Assembly (NCBI GenBank): GCA_016719295.1
Contig: JADKAF010000001.1
Span: forward strand, 4,712,001 to 4,776,000
From: Planctomycetota bacterium
Lineage (GTDB): Bacteria; Planctomycetota; UBA1135; JADKAF01
DNA length: 64,000 nt
Direction of reading: 5' to 3'
Shown here: positions 1 to 8,400 of the stretch, in pieces
Numbering within the stretch: the stretch's first letter is position 1
How the letters are laid out: the number at the start of each line of letters is the position of its first letter
Translations under genes and position numbers: made by a program
Notes under the pieces: generated by a model
The model's database searches: none
The model's input: only the letters and a program-made list of their open reading frames with translations
Told to the model about the DNA's origin: nothing

Positions 1-706
1 CGACGGCGGCGCCGAAGGAGTCGGCGCGGTCGAGCTCGCTCAGGATGCGCCCGATCACCTCGTTGCCCCAGTAGCGCACCATGAGGCGCACCATGGCCTC
101 GGAGTAGAGGTACGCAGTTCGCGCGCCTTCGCCGTCTTCGGGGAAGCGCTCCGACCACTCGGCGAGGTTCGGCGAGTGCCAGATCTGTACGCGCAGCGCG
201 AGCTCGTCGCGTTGGAAGCGGAAGACCGGCGCGGCATAGACCTGCGCCACTCCTTCCTCGAACCAGAGCGGGATGCTGCGCCGCACGTGCCAAGGGAGTT
301 GGCCGAAGACGAGATGCAGAGCTTCATGCCGCAGCACCGCGGAAAGCTCGCTCCGATTCGCCGGCGGCAGGTGATCGACCTGCACCAGCATGCGCCCTTG
401 GTCGGGCAGCGCGAGCGCGGCGCTCCACGTCGGAACCGGCGCGCTGGTCCAGCGCGCGGCCTCGCGGCGGTCTTGCACCACGATCACCTCGATCTCGGGC
501 GGAGGTGGGAGCGCGAGCTTGCTGGCGAGCTCCTGCACGTGGGCCGGGAGGGTGGCGAAGATCTCCTGCGCGAGATCGCGATGCTCGGCATCGAAGCGCA
601 CGACGAGGCCAGCGCCTTCGAGGCGGCGCTTGCCGTCGGCGAGAGGTCCGGCGAAGGCCGGCGTAGCCAGGCCGACCCAGAGGCAGAGCCAGAGGAGGAG
701 CTTCAT
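1..706 (-). CDS. Secreted peptidase MA-like metallohydrolase (partial)
   Basis: Reading the minus strand from ATG 706 gives an open frame that runs off the left edge (235 codons visible, no stop). Residues 1-19 form a signal peptide (MKLLLWLCLW..ATPAFA). HEALH at residues 127-131 is an HExxH zinc site, followed about 20 residues later by WFEEGVAQ, where the Glu can be the third ligand. This spacing is typical of gluzincins of the peptidase MA-like family. The product is probably an exported zinc peptidase; its substrate is unknown. The C-terminus lies outside the window, so length and any accessory domains cannot be judged. The frame has good coding character and no competing frame. Confidence 0.75.
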   Translation of the reverse strand, partial: MKLLLWLCLWVGLATPAFAGPLADGKRRLEGAGLVVRFDAEHRDLAQEIFATLPAHVQELASKLALPPPPEIEVIVVQDRREAARWTSAPVPTWSAALALPDQGRMLVQVDHLPPANRSELSAVLRHEALHLVFGQLPWHVRRSIPLWFEEGVAQVYAAPVFRFQRDELALRVQIWHSPNLAEWSERFPEDGEGARTAYLYSEAMVRLMVRYWGNEVIGRILSELDRADSFGAAV

Positions 707-780
707 CGCGAAGAGGTGCCGCCTGCACCCGCTCCGAAGCTACCCCGGCGCTCGCGCACCGCAAGCCGCGGAAACGAAGG

Positions 781-811
781 CGGGCCCGGCGGGCACAGGG
801 CCCCGGGCCCG
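781..811 (-). terminator. Hairpin downstream of the small hypothetical gene
   Basis: Arms CGGGCCCGG (781-789) and CCGGGCCCG (803-811) are perfectly complementary with a 13-nt loop. It lies 29 nt past the stop of the minus-strand gene ending at 840. There is no T-run, so rho-independent activity is uncertain. Confidence 0.45.
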
Positions 812-839
812 ACTCGAAGGGCAGGCGTGGGTTCGAAGA

Positions 840-1214
840 TCAGCCCGCCGCGCGGCTGCTGCGCGGTCGGCCCTCGGAGCCGTTCCGTCGCGGTGCTCCC
901 GAGCGCGCCGCTTCGACGAGGGTCGGGGCGACGCCGCTGCCCCCGCGGAGGGTGGCGCCCAGGATCTCGATGCGCCGCTCGAGGGCCTGCGCCGCATCGC
1001 GTCCCGCCTCACCCGCGGGGAATCCGGCGGAGAGCTGGGAGAGCGAAGCGAGCTCGAAACGCTCCAGCATCTCGAACGCCGTCGCGGGGCTGAGCTCGTC
1101 CTTCTCGATCTGCCGCGCCAGGTGACGCAGGAGCGCGTCGTCGCAATGGCGGAGTCGGCCGATGGCCTGCTCGAGAGCCGGGCGGTTCTGCGGGATGCGG
1201 GACTTGGCTTCCAT
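840..1214 (-). CDS. Hypothetical protein, 124 aa
   Basis: Begins at ATG 1214 and ends with TGA. The N-terminal 75 residues are rich in Leu, Glu and Arg and look alpha-helical (EQAIGRLRHCDDALLRHLAR, then EMLERFELASLSQL). The last 30 residues are basic, Ser/Arg-rich and probably disordered. No signal peptide, membrane segment or known motif was seen. It is divergent from dapF, with about 170 nt between the two starts. I do not recognise the family. The call rests on the protein-like composition of this frame and on a hairpin just beyond its stop. Confidence 0.5.
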   Translation of the reverse strand: MEAKSRIPQNRPALEQAIGRLRHCDDALLRHLARQIEKDELSPATAFEMLERFELASLSQLSAGFPAGEAGRDAAQALERRIEILGATLRGGSGVAPTLVEAARSGAPRRNGSEGRPRSSRAAG

Positions 1215-1382
1215 GGCGGACCTCGGGGGCGGATCGCTCCGCCGGGCCGCGGAGCACGCCCCCCAAACGTCGCCGGCCCGCCTCGGGGACGACCAAAACC
1301 AGAAATGCCTCGGCCGGCGGTGCCGGGCGTTGATCCCGCCGGCCTTCCCGGTTCGGATGCCGGTCTCCGCCCTCGACCTGCG

Positions 1383-2261
1383 ATGACCCCCCTCGACCGC
1401 CTCTCCCTGCCCTTCACCAAGCTCGAAGGTGCGCGCAACGACTACGTCTTCGTCGACGTGCGCCGCGCCCCGCTGCCGCTCGACCCCGGCGCGCTCGCGC
1501 GGGTGGTCTCGGATCGCCGCGCCGGGATCGGCTCGGATGGGCTGATCCTCGCCGCGCCCTCGACGCGCGGCGTTTGCCGCATGCAGATGTTCAACGTCGA
1601 TGGAACGCCGGGCGAGATGTGCGGCAACGGGCTGCGCTGCCTCGCGAAGTGGGCGTACGACTCGGGCTGGACGAACGGCGCGAAGGAGTTCGTGCTCGAG
1701 TCCGCGGTGGGGCTGCACGCCGCGCGCATCTTGCGCGATGAAGGGCGCAGCGCGTGGGTCGAGGTCGAGCTCGGGGCGCCGTGCTTCGAGCCCGAGCGCA
1801 TCCCCGTGCGGCCCGATCGCGTCGCCGCCACACCGCAGATCGACGTGCGCTTCGAAGGGCAGGACTACACGGGACACGCGGTCTCGTTCGGCAATCCGCA
1901 CGTGGTGTTCTTCCTCCCGAGCGCGGAGCCGCGCGCGCTGGAGGCGTTTCCGCTCGAGCGCTTCGGTCCCCTGGTCGAGCACGACCCGCGCTTTCCCGCG
2001 CGCGTGAACGTCGAGGTCGCGCAGCTCGACGAGCGCGGAGCGCGCCAACGCACGTGGGAGCGCGGCAGCGCGGAGACCTGGGCCTGCGGCAGCGGCGCTT
2101 GCGCGATCACCGCGGTCGCCGCCCGCCTCGGTCGAACGCGCGGACCGCTGCAGCTCGAGCTCCGAGGCGGAACGCTCGAGGTCGAGCTCACGGAGCGCGC
2201 GCTGCTGCGCGGCCCTGCGACCGAGGTCTTCCGCGGCGAGTGGCGCGTGTGGGCAACCTGA
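1383..2261 (+). CDS. dapF: Diaminopimelate epimerase
   Basis: A 292-aa protein that interconverts LL- and meso-diaminopimelate in the lysine and peptidoglycan pathway in the cytoplasm. The two catalytic cysteines sit in the family motifs: Cys80 in EMCGNGLRC and Cys235 in ETWACGSGAC. The N-terminal motif KLEGARNDYVFVD (the usual KMHGLGNDF/Y region) and GNPHVVFF are also present. ATG 1383 is the natural start, because it places the first motif about 15 residues in, as in other DapF proteins. The stop overlaps the GTG start of the M48 peptidase by 13 nt, so the two are probably co-transcribed. Confidence 0.93.
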   Translation: MTPLDRLSLPFTKLEGARNDYVFVDVRRAPLPLDPGALARVVSDRRAGIGSDGLILAAPSTRGVCRMQMFNVDGTPGEMCGNGLRCLAKWAYDSGWTNGAKEFVLESAVGLHAARILRDEGRSAWVEVELGAPCFEPERIPVRPDRVAATPQIDVRFEGQDYTGHAVSFGNPHVVFFLPSAEPRALEAFPLERFGPLVEHDPRFPARVNVEVAQLDERGARQRTWERGSAETWACGSGACAITAVAARLGRTRGPLQLELRGGTLEVELTERALLRGPATEVFRGEWRVWAT

Positions 2262-3997
2262 TCTGGGCGCTCGCCGCCGTTCTGCTGATCCATCTCGCCG
2301 AGCCCTCGCTGCCGGCGCGCGGCGCGCGCGCCGCCTGGGAGCCGCTCGCGTTCACGGCGCTCGCGGTCGCCGCGGGATGGATCGTCGTCGCGCGCGTGCG
2401 GCTGCGCAGAGCGCAGGTCGTGCTGCCCGCGTTCGGGCTCGCGATGCACGCGCTCTGCCTCTTCGGCACAGGCTGGCTCGACGCGCTGCGCGATCTCGGC
2501 GTGCGCGACTGGCCGTGGCTCGGGATGCTCGTCGCGCTCGGGCCGTTCCTGGCGCTGCACGCGCGCGCGAACGCGGTGCTCCTGCGCGCCGAAGGGCTCG
2601 CGAAGGCGGAGCTCGTCGCCGTCTTGCGCTTGCGGCTCGAGATGGAGCTCTTCCCGCTCGTGCCCTTCCTCTTCCTCGACGGCTGCATCGCGCTCTCGGC
2701 GCTGTGGCCGCCGCTGCGCATCGCCGTCGAGCAGGTCGAGCTCGTGCTGTGGGGCGCGGTCGCGGTGAGCGTGATCGCCATGCTCTACGCGCTGCCCGCG
2801 CTGCTGAAGATCGCCTGGCGTCTCCAGCCGCTGCCCGCGAGCCCGCTGCGCCGATTGCTCGAGCAGATCGCCGCGCGCATGGGCTTCGCGTTTGGCGAGC
2901 TGTATGTCTGGCCGACCGGGCATCAGATGGCGAACGCCGCGATCGTCGGAGCGGGCCGGCGGCGCATCGTGGTGTTCACCGATCTCTTGCTCGAGCGCCT
3001 GCACGACGAAGAGGTCGCGGCGGTGTTCGCCCACGAGGCCGCGCACGCGCGGCGCCATCACGTGCGACGCTACGCGGCGCTGGGCTTCGGCGCGCTCCTC
3101 CTCGCGTGGCTCGCCGCCGACCACCTCGCACAGGACGAGCTCTGGCTCGCGTGGGGGCCGTGGAGCGCCGCGGAGGAGATCCCCCTCGCGCTGCGCCTCG
3201 GCGCCGAAGCGCTCGTCCTGCTCGCGATCGGGACGGCCTGGTGGTTCGGCTTCGGTCGACTCTCGCGAGCTTGCGAGCGCGAGGCGGATCTGGTGGCGAT
3301 GCAGGCCGTGGGCTCGGGCGCGCTCTTCCGGAGCGCGCTGCTCGAGGTTTGCCGCAGCATGGGGCAGCCGCTGGAGCGCGGTGGATGGCGACACGACAGC
3401 CCGCTGCATCGCGCGGCGTTCCAGCAGCGCCTCGAGGTCGATCCACCGCTCGCGCGGTCCTTCGCCCAGCGCCTGCGGGGCATCTCCTTCGCGCTGCAGG
3501 GCGCGCTCCTCGTGCTGGTCGCGGCGAAGGTCTGGCTCTACCTGCCGGCGCTGCCCGTGGAGTGGATCCGCGTCGAGCTCGGGCTCGGCGCCTACGACCG
3601 CGCGCGCTCCCACGCGGCGTGGCTCGGCGATCCGGAAGACCGGCGCGAGGTCGAGGCGCTCGCCGAGCTCGGCCGCGCGACGCGGGCCCTGGTCCCCTCG
3701 CACGACGCCCGCGTGGCGCATCTCCTCGATCGCGCGCGCAGCGAAGCGGAGCGCGGCGCGATCGACCTCGCCTGGCGCTGTCTGACCTTGGCGCGGCTCG
3801 AAGGCGAGGCCTCTCGCGCCCCCGAGCTGGCTCCCTTGTTGGAGCGCGCGCGATTCCTGCGCGACCACGGCTTCCGCTCCGCGTTCTCGCGCTGGGAACG
3901 CTGGTGCGCGGACCGAGAGCACCGCGTCTCCGATGCGCTGCGCAGCGGCGTCGAGGCCTATCTCGCGGGGCCTTCCGGGGCTGGTCCCGGCCTTTGA
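2249..3997 (+). CDS. M48-family membrane metallopeptidase
   Basis: A 582-aa membrane-bound zinc peptidase. HEAAH (residues 262-266) is the zinc site, and EREAD (343-347) supplies the downstream Glu ligand, as in HtpX/Ste24-type M48 enzymes. Hydrophobic segments lie at about residues 2-17, 31-50, 60-80, 88-105, 135-155, 165-185, 278-295 and 318-336. The soluble C-terminal region from about 425 on is helical, without a recognised domain. GTG 2249 is chosen because it overlaps the end of dapF by 13 nt and begins the first membrane segment directly. Family members usually act in membrane protein quality control. The link to dapF is positional only. Confidence 0.85.
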   Translation: MGNLIWALAAVLLIHLAEPSLPARGARAAWEPLAFTALAVAAGWIVVARVRLRRAQVVLPAFGLAMHALCLFGTGWLDALRDLGVRDWPWLGMLVALGPFLALHARANAVLLRAEGLAKAELVAVLRLRLEMELFPLVPFLFLDGCIALSALWPPLRIAVEQVELVLWGAVAVSVIAMLYALPALLKIAWRLQPLPASPLRRLLEQIAARMGFAFGELYVWPTGHQMANAAIVGAGRRRIVVFTDLLLERLHDEEVAAVFAHEAAHARRHHVRRYAALGFGALLLAWLAADHLAQDELWLAWGPWSAAEEIPLALRLGAEALVLLAIGTAWWFGFGRLSRACEREADLVAMQAVGSGALFRSALLEVCRSMGQPLERGGWRHDSPLHRAAFQQRLEVDPPLARSFAQRLRGISFALQGALLVLVAAKVWLYLPALPVEWIRVELGLGAYDRARSHAAWLGDPEDRREVEALAELGRATRALVPSHDARVAHLLDRARSEAERGAIDLAWRCLTLARLEGEASRAPELAPLLERARFLRDHGFRSAFSRWERWCADREHRVSDALRSGVEAYLAGPSGAGPGL

Positions 3998-4112
3998 TTT
4001 CAGGCCCCGTTTCGAGGATGATGCGCGGCTTTGCGGGACGCGTTGCGAGAAGCCGCGAGCCGCGTCGAAACACGATCTAGAGGCGGCCAACAGGCCCCTC
4101 TCGGAGACCCTG

Positions 4113-6743
4113 ATGGAGTCCTCTCCCGGAGCCCAGATCCCTTCTCTGCAAGTCGAGAAGGAGATGAAGACCTCGTACATGAATTACGCGATGAGCGTGA
4201 TTCGTTCGCGAGCGCTTCCCGACCTCCGCGACGGGCTGAAGCCTTCGCAGCGGCGCATCCTCTACGCGATGCGCGAGCTCGGTCTCGGACCGCGCAGCCG
4301 CTATAGGAAGTGCGCCAAGATCTGCGGCGACACCTCTGGCAACTACCACCCGCACGGCGAAGCGGTCGTGTATCCGACGCTCGTGCGCATGGCGCAGGAG
4401 TTCTCGCTGCGCTATCCGCTGGTCGACGGCCAAGGGAACTTCGGCAGCATCGACGGCGACGGCCCCGCGGCCATGCGCTACACCGAGGCGCGCATGACGG
4501 GCGCCGCGGTGGAGATGCTGGAGGACATCAACAAGGACACCGTCGACTTCATCCCGAACTACGACAACACGACCCAGGAGCCGGTCGTGTTCCCGTCGAA
4601 GTTCCCGAACCTGCTCTGCAACGGCTCGGACGGGATCGCGGTAGGCATGGCGACGAGCCTCCCGCCGCACAACCTGACCGAGATCTGCGATGCATTGACG
4701 GCGCTGCTCGACGATGGCTCGATCGGCATCGACGCGCTCGTGAAGATCGTCCCCGGTCCCGACTTCCCGACCGGCGGCACGATCCGCGGGCGCAGCGGCG
4801 CGCTGCAGGCGGCGTACACGGGCCGCGGCATCGTCTACGTGCGCGCGAAGTACGAGGTCGAGGAGTCGCGCGACGGACGCGCCACGATCGTCTTCACCGA
4901 GATCCCGTATCAGGTGAAGAAGGAGGCGATCAAGGACAAGATCCGCGAGGTCTACAACGAGGGCAAGCTCCCCGGTCTGCACGACATCAAGGACTACAGC
5001 GATCGCAACGGCATCCGCCTCACCGCGCTTCTGAAGAAGAACGAGGACCCGCAGGTCCTCGTGAACCAGCTCTTCAAGCACACGCCGCTGCAGAGCAGCT
5101 TCTCGATCATCAACCTCGTGATCGACGAGGAAGGCCGCCCGCGCACGCTCAATCTGAAGGAGCTGCTCGAGGCCTACCGCGACTCGCGCTTCCAGGTGAT
5201 CCGCCGGCGCACGCGCTTCGAGCTGCGCCAGGCCGAGGACGAGATCCACATCCTGCGCGGCCTGCACATCGCCGTGCAGAACATCGACGAGGTCATCGCG
5301 ATCATCAAGGCCTCGACCGACGAGGCCGACGCGAAGTCGAAGCTGGAGCAGCGCTTCGCGCTCTCCGAGCGCCAGTCGCAGGCGATCGTCGACATGCGCT
5401 TGAAGCGCTTGACCGCGCTGGCCATCGAGAAGCTCGAAGAGGACATCCAGAAGCTCGAGACGCTGATCGCCGACCTGAAGGACATCCTCGCCCGCGACGA
5501 GCGCGTCTACGCGATGATCCGCGCCGACGTCGCCGAGCTGCGTCAGAAGTACGGCGACGTGCGTCGCACGCTGATCGACGAGCAGGAAGGCGACCTCATC
5601 ATCGAGGACCTGATCGCCGACGACATGATGGCGGTCACCTTCAGCGAGCAAGGCTACGTGAAGCGCACGCCGCTCAGCACGTATCGCTCGCAGGGCCGCG
5701 GCGGACGCGGGATCAGCGGCGCCGAGACCAAGGAGGGCGACGTCATCCAGGACCTCTTCGTCGCGCTGGCGAAGGACACGCTGCTCTTCTTCAGCGACAA
5801 GGGCCGCTGCTACTGGCGCAAGGTCTACGAGCTGCCCGAGCTCGGCCGCACCTCGCGCGGTCGCTCGATCGCGAACGTGCTCGAGCTCGAGGAGGGCGAG
5901 ACGATCCGCGTCATCCTCCCGATGCGCGAGTTCGACGAGCGCTCGCTGGTCTTCGTGACGCGGAAGGGCACGATCAAGAAGACGAAGCTCGAGGCGTACT
6001 CGCGTCCGCGCAGCGCGGGCATCCGCGCGATCGAGCTCGACGACGACGATCAGCTCGTCGACGTCGCGCTCTGCAACGCGGGCCAGGACATCCTGATCGT
6101 CACCGCGCAAGGTCAAGCGGCGCGCTTCTCGGAGAGCGAGGTGCGCTCGATGGGCCGCGTCGCACGCGGTGTCCGCGGCATCGGGCTGCGCGAGGGCGAC
6201 CACGTCGTCGACCTCGTGATCGCGAGCCCGGGTGCGCTTATCCTCTCGGTGTGCGAGAACGGCTTCGGCAAGCGCACTCCGATCGAGGAGTACCGCAAGA
6301 CGAAGCGCGGCTCGAAGGGCGTCATCAACATCCGCACGAGCGAGCGCAACGGCCAGGTCGTGAACGCGCTCACCGTCTCCGATGGCGACGATGTGATGTT
6401 CGTCACCCTGGAGGGCATGATCGTGCGCATCCCCGCCGACTCGATCCCGACCCAGAGCCGCGGCACCCAAGGCGTGCGCCTCGTGAACCCCCGCGCCGAA
6501 GACCGCGTGGTCTCGGCTCGCAAGGTCGTGCGCGACGACGGCGACGAGCTCGCCGCCGAAGCTGCGGCGGCCGCGGCGGCGCAGTCGAAGGTCGCGCGTC
6601 CGGCACCGGAGGCCGCCGCCGACGCGAGCGACGAGGAAGAGCTCGCGGACGACGAGGAGCTCGAGGCTGACCTCGATGCGGGCGCCGATGACGACGATGG
6701 GGACGATGACGCCGCCGAGGACGACGACGGCGGAGAAGACTGA
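4113..6743 (+). CDS. gyrA: DNA gyrase subunit A
   Basis: An 876-aa type IIA topoisomerase subunit that breaks and rejoins DNA. The N-terminus (MNYAMSVIRSRALPDLRDGLKP) and the catalytic Tyr123 in AMRYTEARM are canonical. The GyrA box (QGRGGRG) at the start of the C-terminal beta-pinwheel separates it from ParC. The last 60 or so residues are a strongly acidic Asp/Glu tail. ATG 4113 has GGAG 6 nt upstream. In the quinolone-resistance region, the residues equivalent to E. coli Ser83 and Asp87 are Ala84 and Pro88. It stands alone without gyrB and is followed by a strong hairpin. Confidence 0.96.
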   Translation: MESSPGAQIPSLQVEKEMKTSYMNYAMSVIRSRALPDLRDGLKPSQRRILYAMRELGLGPRSRYRKCAKICGDTSGNYHPHGEAVVYPTLVRMAQEFSLRYPLVDGQGNFGSIDGDGPAAMRYTEARMTGAAVEMLEDINKDTVDFIPNYDNTTQEPVVFPSKFPNLLCNGSDGIAVGMATSLPPHNLTEICDALTALLDDGSIGIDALVKIVPGPDFPTGGTIRGRSGALQAAYTGRGIVYVRAKYEVEESRDGRATIVFTEIPYQVKKEAIKDKIREVYNEGKLPGLHDIKDYSDRNGIRLTALLKKNEDPQVLVNQLFKHTPLQSSFSIINLVIDEEGRPRTLNLKELLEAYRDSRFQVIRRRTRFELRQAEDEIHILRGLHIAVQNIDEVIAIIKASTDEADAKSKLEQRFALSERQSQAIVDMRLKRLTALAIEKLEEDIQKLETLIADLKDILARDERVYAMIRADVAELRQKYGDVRRTLIDEQEGDLIIEDLIADDMMAVTFSEQGYVKRTPLSTYRSQGRGGRGISGAETKEGDVIQDLFVALAKDTLLFFSDKGRCYWRKVYELPELGRTSRGRSIANVLELEEGETIRVILPMREFDERSLVFVTRKGTIKKTKLEAYSRPRSAGIRAIELDDDDQLVDVALCNAGQDILIVTAQGQAARFSESEVRSMGRVARGVRGIGLREGDHVVDLVIASPGALILSVCENGFGKRTPIEEYRKTKRGSKGVINIRTSERNGQVVNALTVSDGDDVMFVTLEGMIVRIPADSIPTQSRGTQGVRLVNPRAEDRVVSARKVVRDDGDELAAEAAAAAAAQSKVARPAPEAAADASDEEELADDEELEADLDAGADDDDGDDDAAEDDDGGED

Positions 6744-6751
6744 GCCCGAAA

Positions 6752-6774
6752 GGGCAGGCGGATCTCGCCTGCCC
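6752..6774 (+). terminator. Hairpin terminator after gyrA
   Basis: A perfect 9-bp stem, GGGCAGGCG / CGCCTGCCC, with loop GATCT, starts 9 nt after the gyrA stop. No T-run follows. Confidence 0.6.
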
Positions 6775-6876
6775 ACGGGCCACCTTTCGAGCGGCGCACA
6801 GCACCCCTGCTCGCCGCGCCGAAAGAGGAGGGGCACCAGCCCTCTGCTCCTCTCACCCGAGTCCTCCGGCGCGGCC

Positions 6877-8400
6877 ATGATTCGACGCGGCCTCATCCTC
6901 ACCGGCGGCACGCTGCACACGCTCGATCGCGAGCAGGCGGTGGTCCGCGCGCTGATGGCATTCAACGGCGTCGTCGAGTACGCCGGCGACGACCTCGATC
7001 TGCAGGCGATGGGGGTGCAGGACCAGCGCTCGGACTGGTTGCGCGTCCTCGATCTCTCGGGTCGCGCGGCGATCCCGGGGCTCGTGTCGGTAGGGCGCCA
7101 TCTCCTGCACGAAGCGCGCGAGCTCGGCACCCTCGACCTCTCCCACGTGACGAAGCCGAGCGAGCTCTTCGACACGCTGCGGACGAGCATCGAAGGCCAG
7201 AACCCGGGCGCCTGGATCGTCGCGCGCGGCCTCGCTCCGGAGCTCGCGGCGAGCTTCCCGGGCGTTCGCGATCACCTCGATCGCCTGGCGCCGAAGAACC
7301 CGCTCCTGCTCCACGGCGCCCAGGCCGAGGCCGAAGCCGTCGAAGCCGAGCGCTGGGCCGTCGCGAACTCCCTGGCTCTGCGCGCCGTGGTCGACGATCC
7401 CGAGCGCGGCCTGCGCGAGGCCGGCGTCGTGCGTCGAGAAGGCGTTCCGAGCGGTCGCATCGAAGGTCGGGCCCTCGAGCGCTTGCGCGGCGTCCTGCCC
7501 GATCCCTCCGAGCGCCGCCGCGAGCCCCTGCTCGAGAACGCCTTGCGCCGCTGCGTCGCCCGCGGCATCACCTCGGTCCTCGACGTCGGAGGCTGCGAGA
7601 CCTTCGCGCTGCTCGCGCGCCTGCACAAGTCCGGCGGTCTGCCGCTGCGCGTCTCGAGCTCGATCCTGCCCGACGAGCTCGACGCTTGCCGCAAGGCCGG
7701 CGTCGTCGCCGGCTTCGGCGACAGCTTCCTGCGCCGCGGCGGGATGCTGCTCGCGTTCGACTCCGACGCGTCCTTCGAGCTCCCCGCGAGCGCGCGTGTC
7801 GACCATCGCCCGACGCGCCTCGAGCTCGCGCGCCAAGCGGCCAACGCCGGCTTCCCGCTCTGGCTCTTCGCGCCGCACGCCGACGCGGTAGCCGAAGCGC
7901 TCGACCTGCTCGAAGCCGTCGCCGTCCCGCGCCCCGCGCACCTGCTCTTCGGCGTGCGCAGCCTCGCGGAGCGCGAGCGCGTGCGCCTCGAGCGCAGCGG
8001 TGTGCACGTGAGCTTCGCTGCGGTTCCGTGCCATGGCGACGAGCCGGTGCCCGCGACGCTCGCCTCGCGCGGCGGGCGCGTCGGCCTCAGCGCGCCGCCC
8101 GACGATCGCCCGGCGCTCGGGGCCCTCGCAGCGCTGCTCGCGCACAGCCGCGGGCAGGGCGGGGCCTTCGCCGAAGACTACTTCGAGCTCGGCGAGGCCC
8201 TGCGCGCGAACGTCGTCGAGGGCGCGCGCGCGCTCGGCCTCGACGCTCGCCTCGGCACTCTCGGCGATGGCCAGAAGGCCGATCTGCTGATCCTCGATCG
8301 CGACCCCTTCCTCGGCGGAGCGATGCCGCGCGTCGTCGCGACCTTCGTCGCCGGCGAGGCCCGCTACGAGCTCCCCGGCTGGGAGCGGCGCCGTGCCTGA
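6877..8400 (+). CDS. Amidohydrolase-family protein with altered metal site
   Basis: A 507-aa protein resembling YtcJ-type (amidohydrolase 3) enzymes. It has an N-terminal small beta domain (LILTGGTLHTLDRE), a large TIM-barrel-like middle, and the C-terminal signature GDGQKADLLILDRDPF. The barrel entry that normally reads PGFIDxHxH is PGLVSVGRHLLHE here, so the HxH metal pair is missing. The usual late SDAP-type Asp segment reads LSAPPDD. The fold is clear, but hydrolase activity of the standard kind is doubtful. Its last 8 nt overlap the next gene, so a shared role with that SAHH-like protein is likely. It may be a non-catalytic or divergent enzyme. Confidence 0.75.
   Translation: MIRRGLILTGGTLHTLDREQAVVRALMAFNGVVEYAGDDLDLQAMGVQDQRSDWLRVLDLSGRAAIPGLVSVGRHLLHEARELGTLDLSHVTKPSELFDTLRTSIEGQNPGAWIVARGLAPELAASFPGVRDHLDRLAPKNPLLLHGAQAEAEAVEAERWAVANSLALRAVVDDPERGLREAGVVRREGVPSGRIEGRALERLRGVLPDPSERRREPLLENALRRCVARGITSVLDVGGCETFALLARLHKSGGLPLRVSSSILPDELDACRKAGVVAGFGDSFLRRGGMLLAFDSDASFELPASARVDHRPTRLELARQAANAGFPLWLFAPHADAVAEALDLLEAVAVPRPAHLLFGVRSLAERERVRLERSGVHVSFAAVPCHGDEPVPATLASRGGRVGLSAPPDDRPALGALAALLAHSRGQGGAFAEDYFELGEALRANVVEGARALGLDARLGTLGDGQKADLLILDRDPFLGGAMPRVVATFVAGEARYELPGWERRRA

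Noticed and set aside
4077..7190. Very long open frame antisense to gyrA
   Set aside because: It is a by-product of GC-rich codons. It has Arg/Asp/Val/Leu-rich text without any domain, while gyrA on the other strand is certain.
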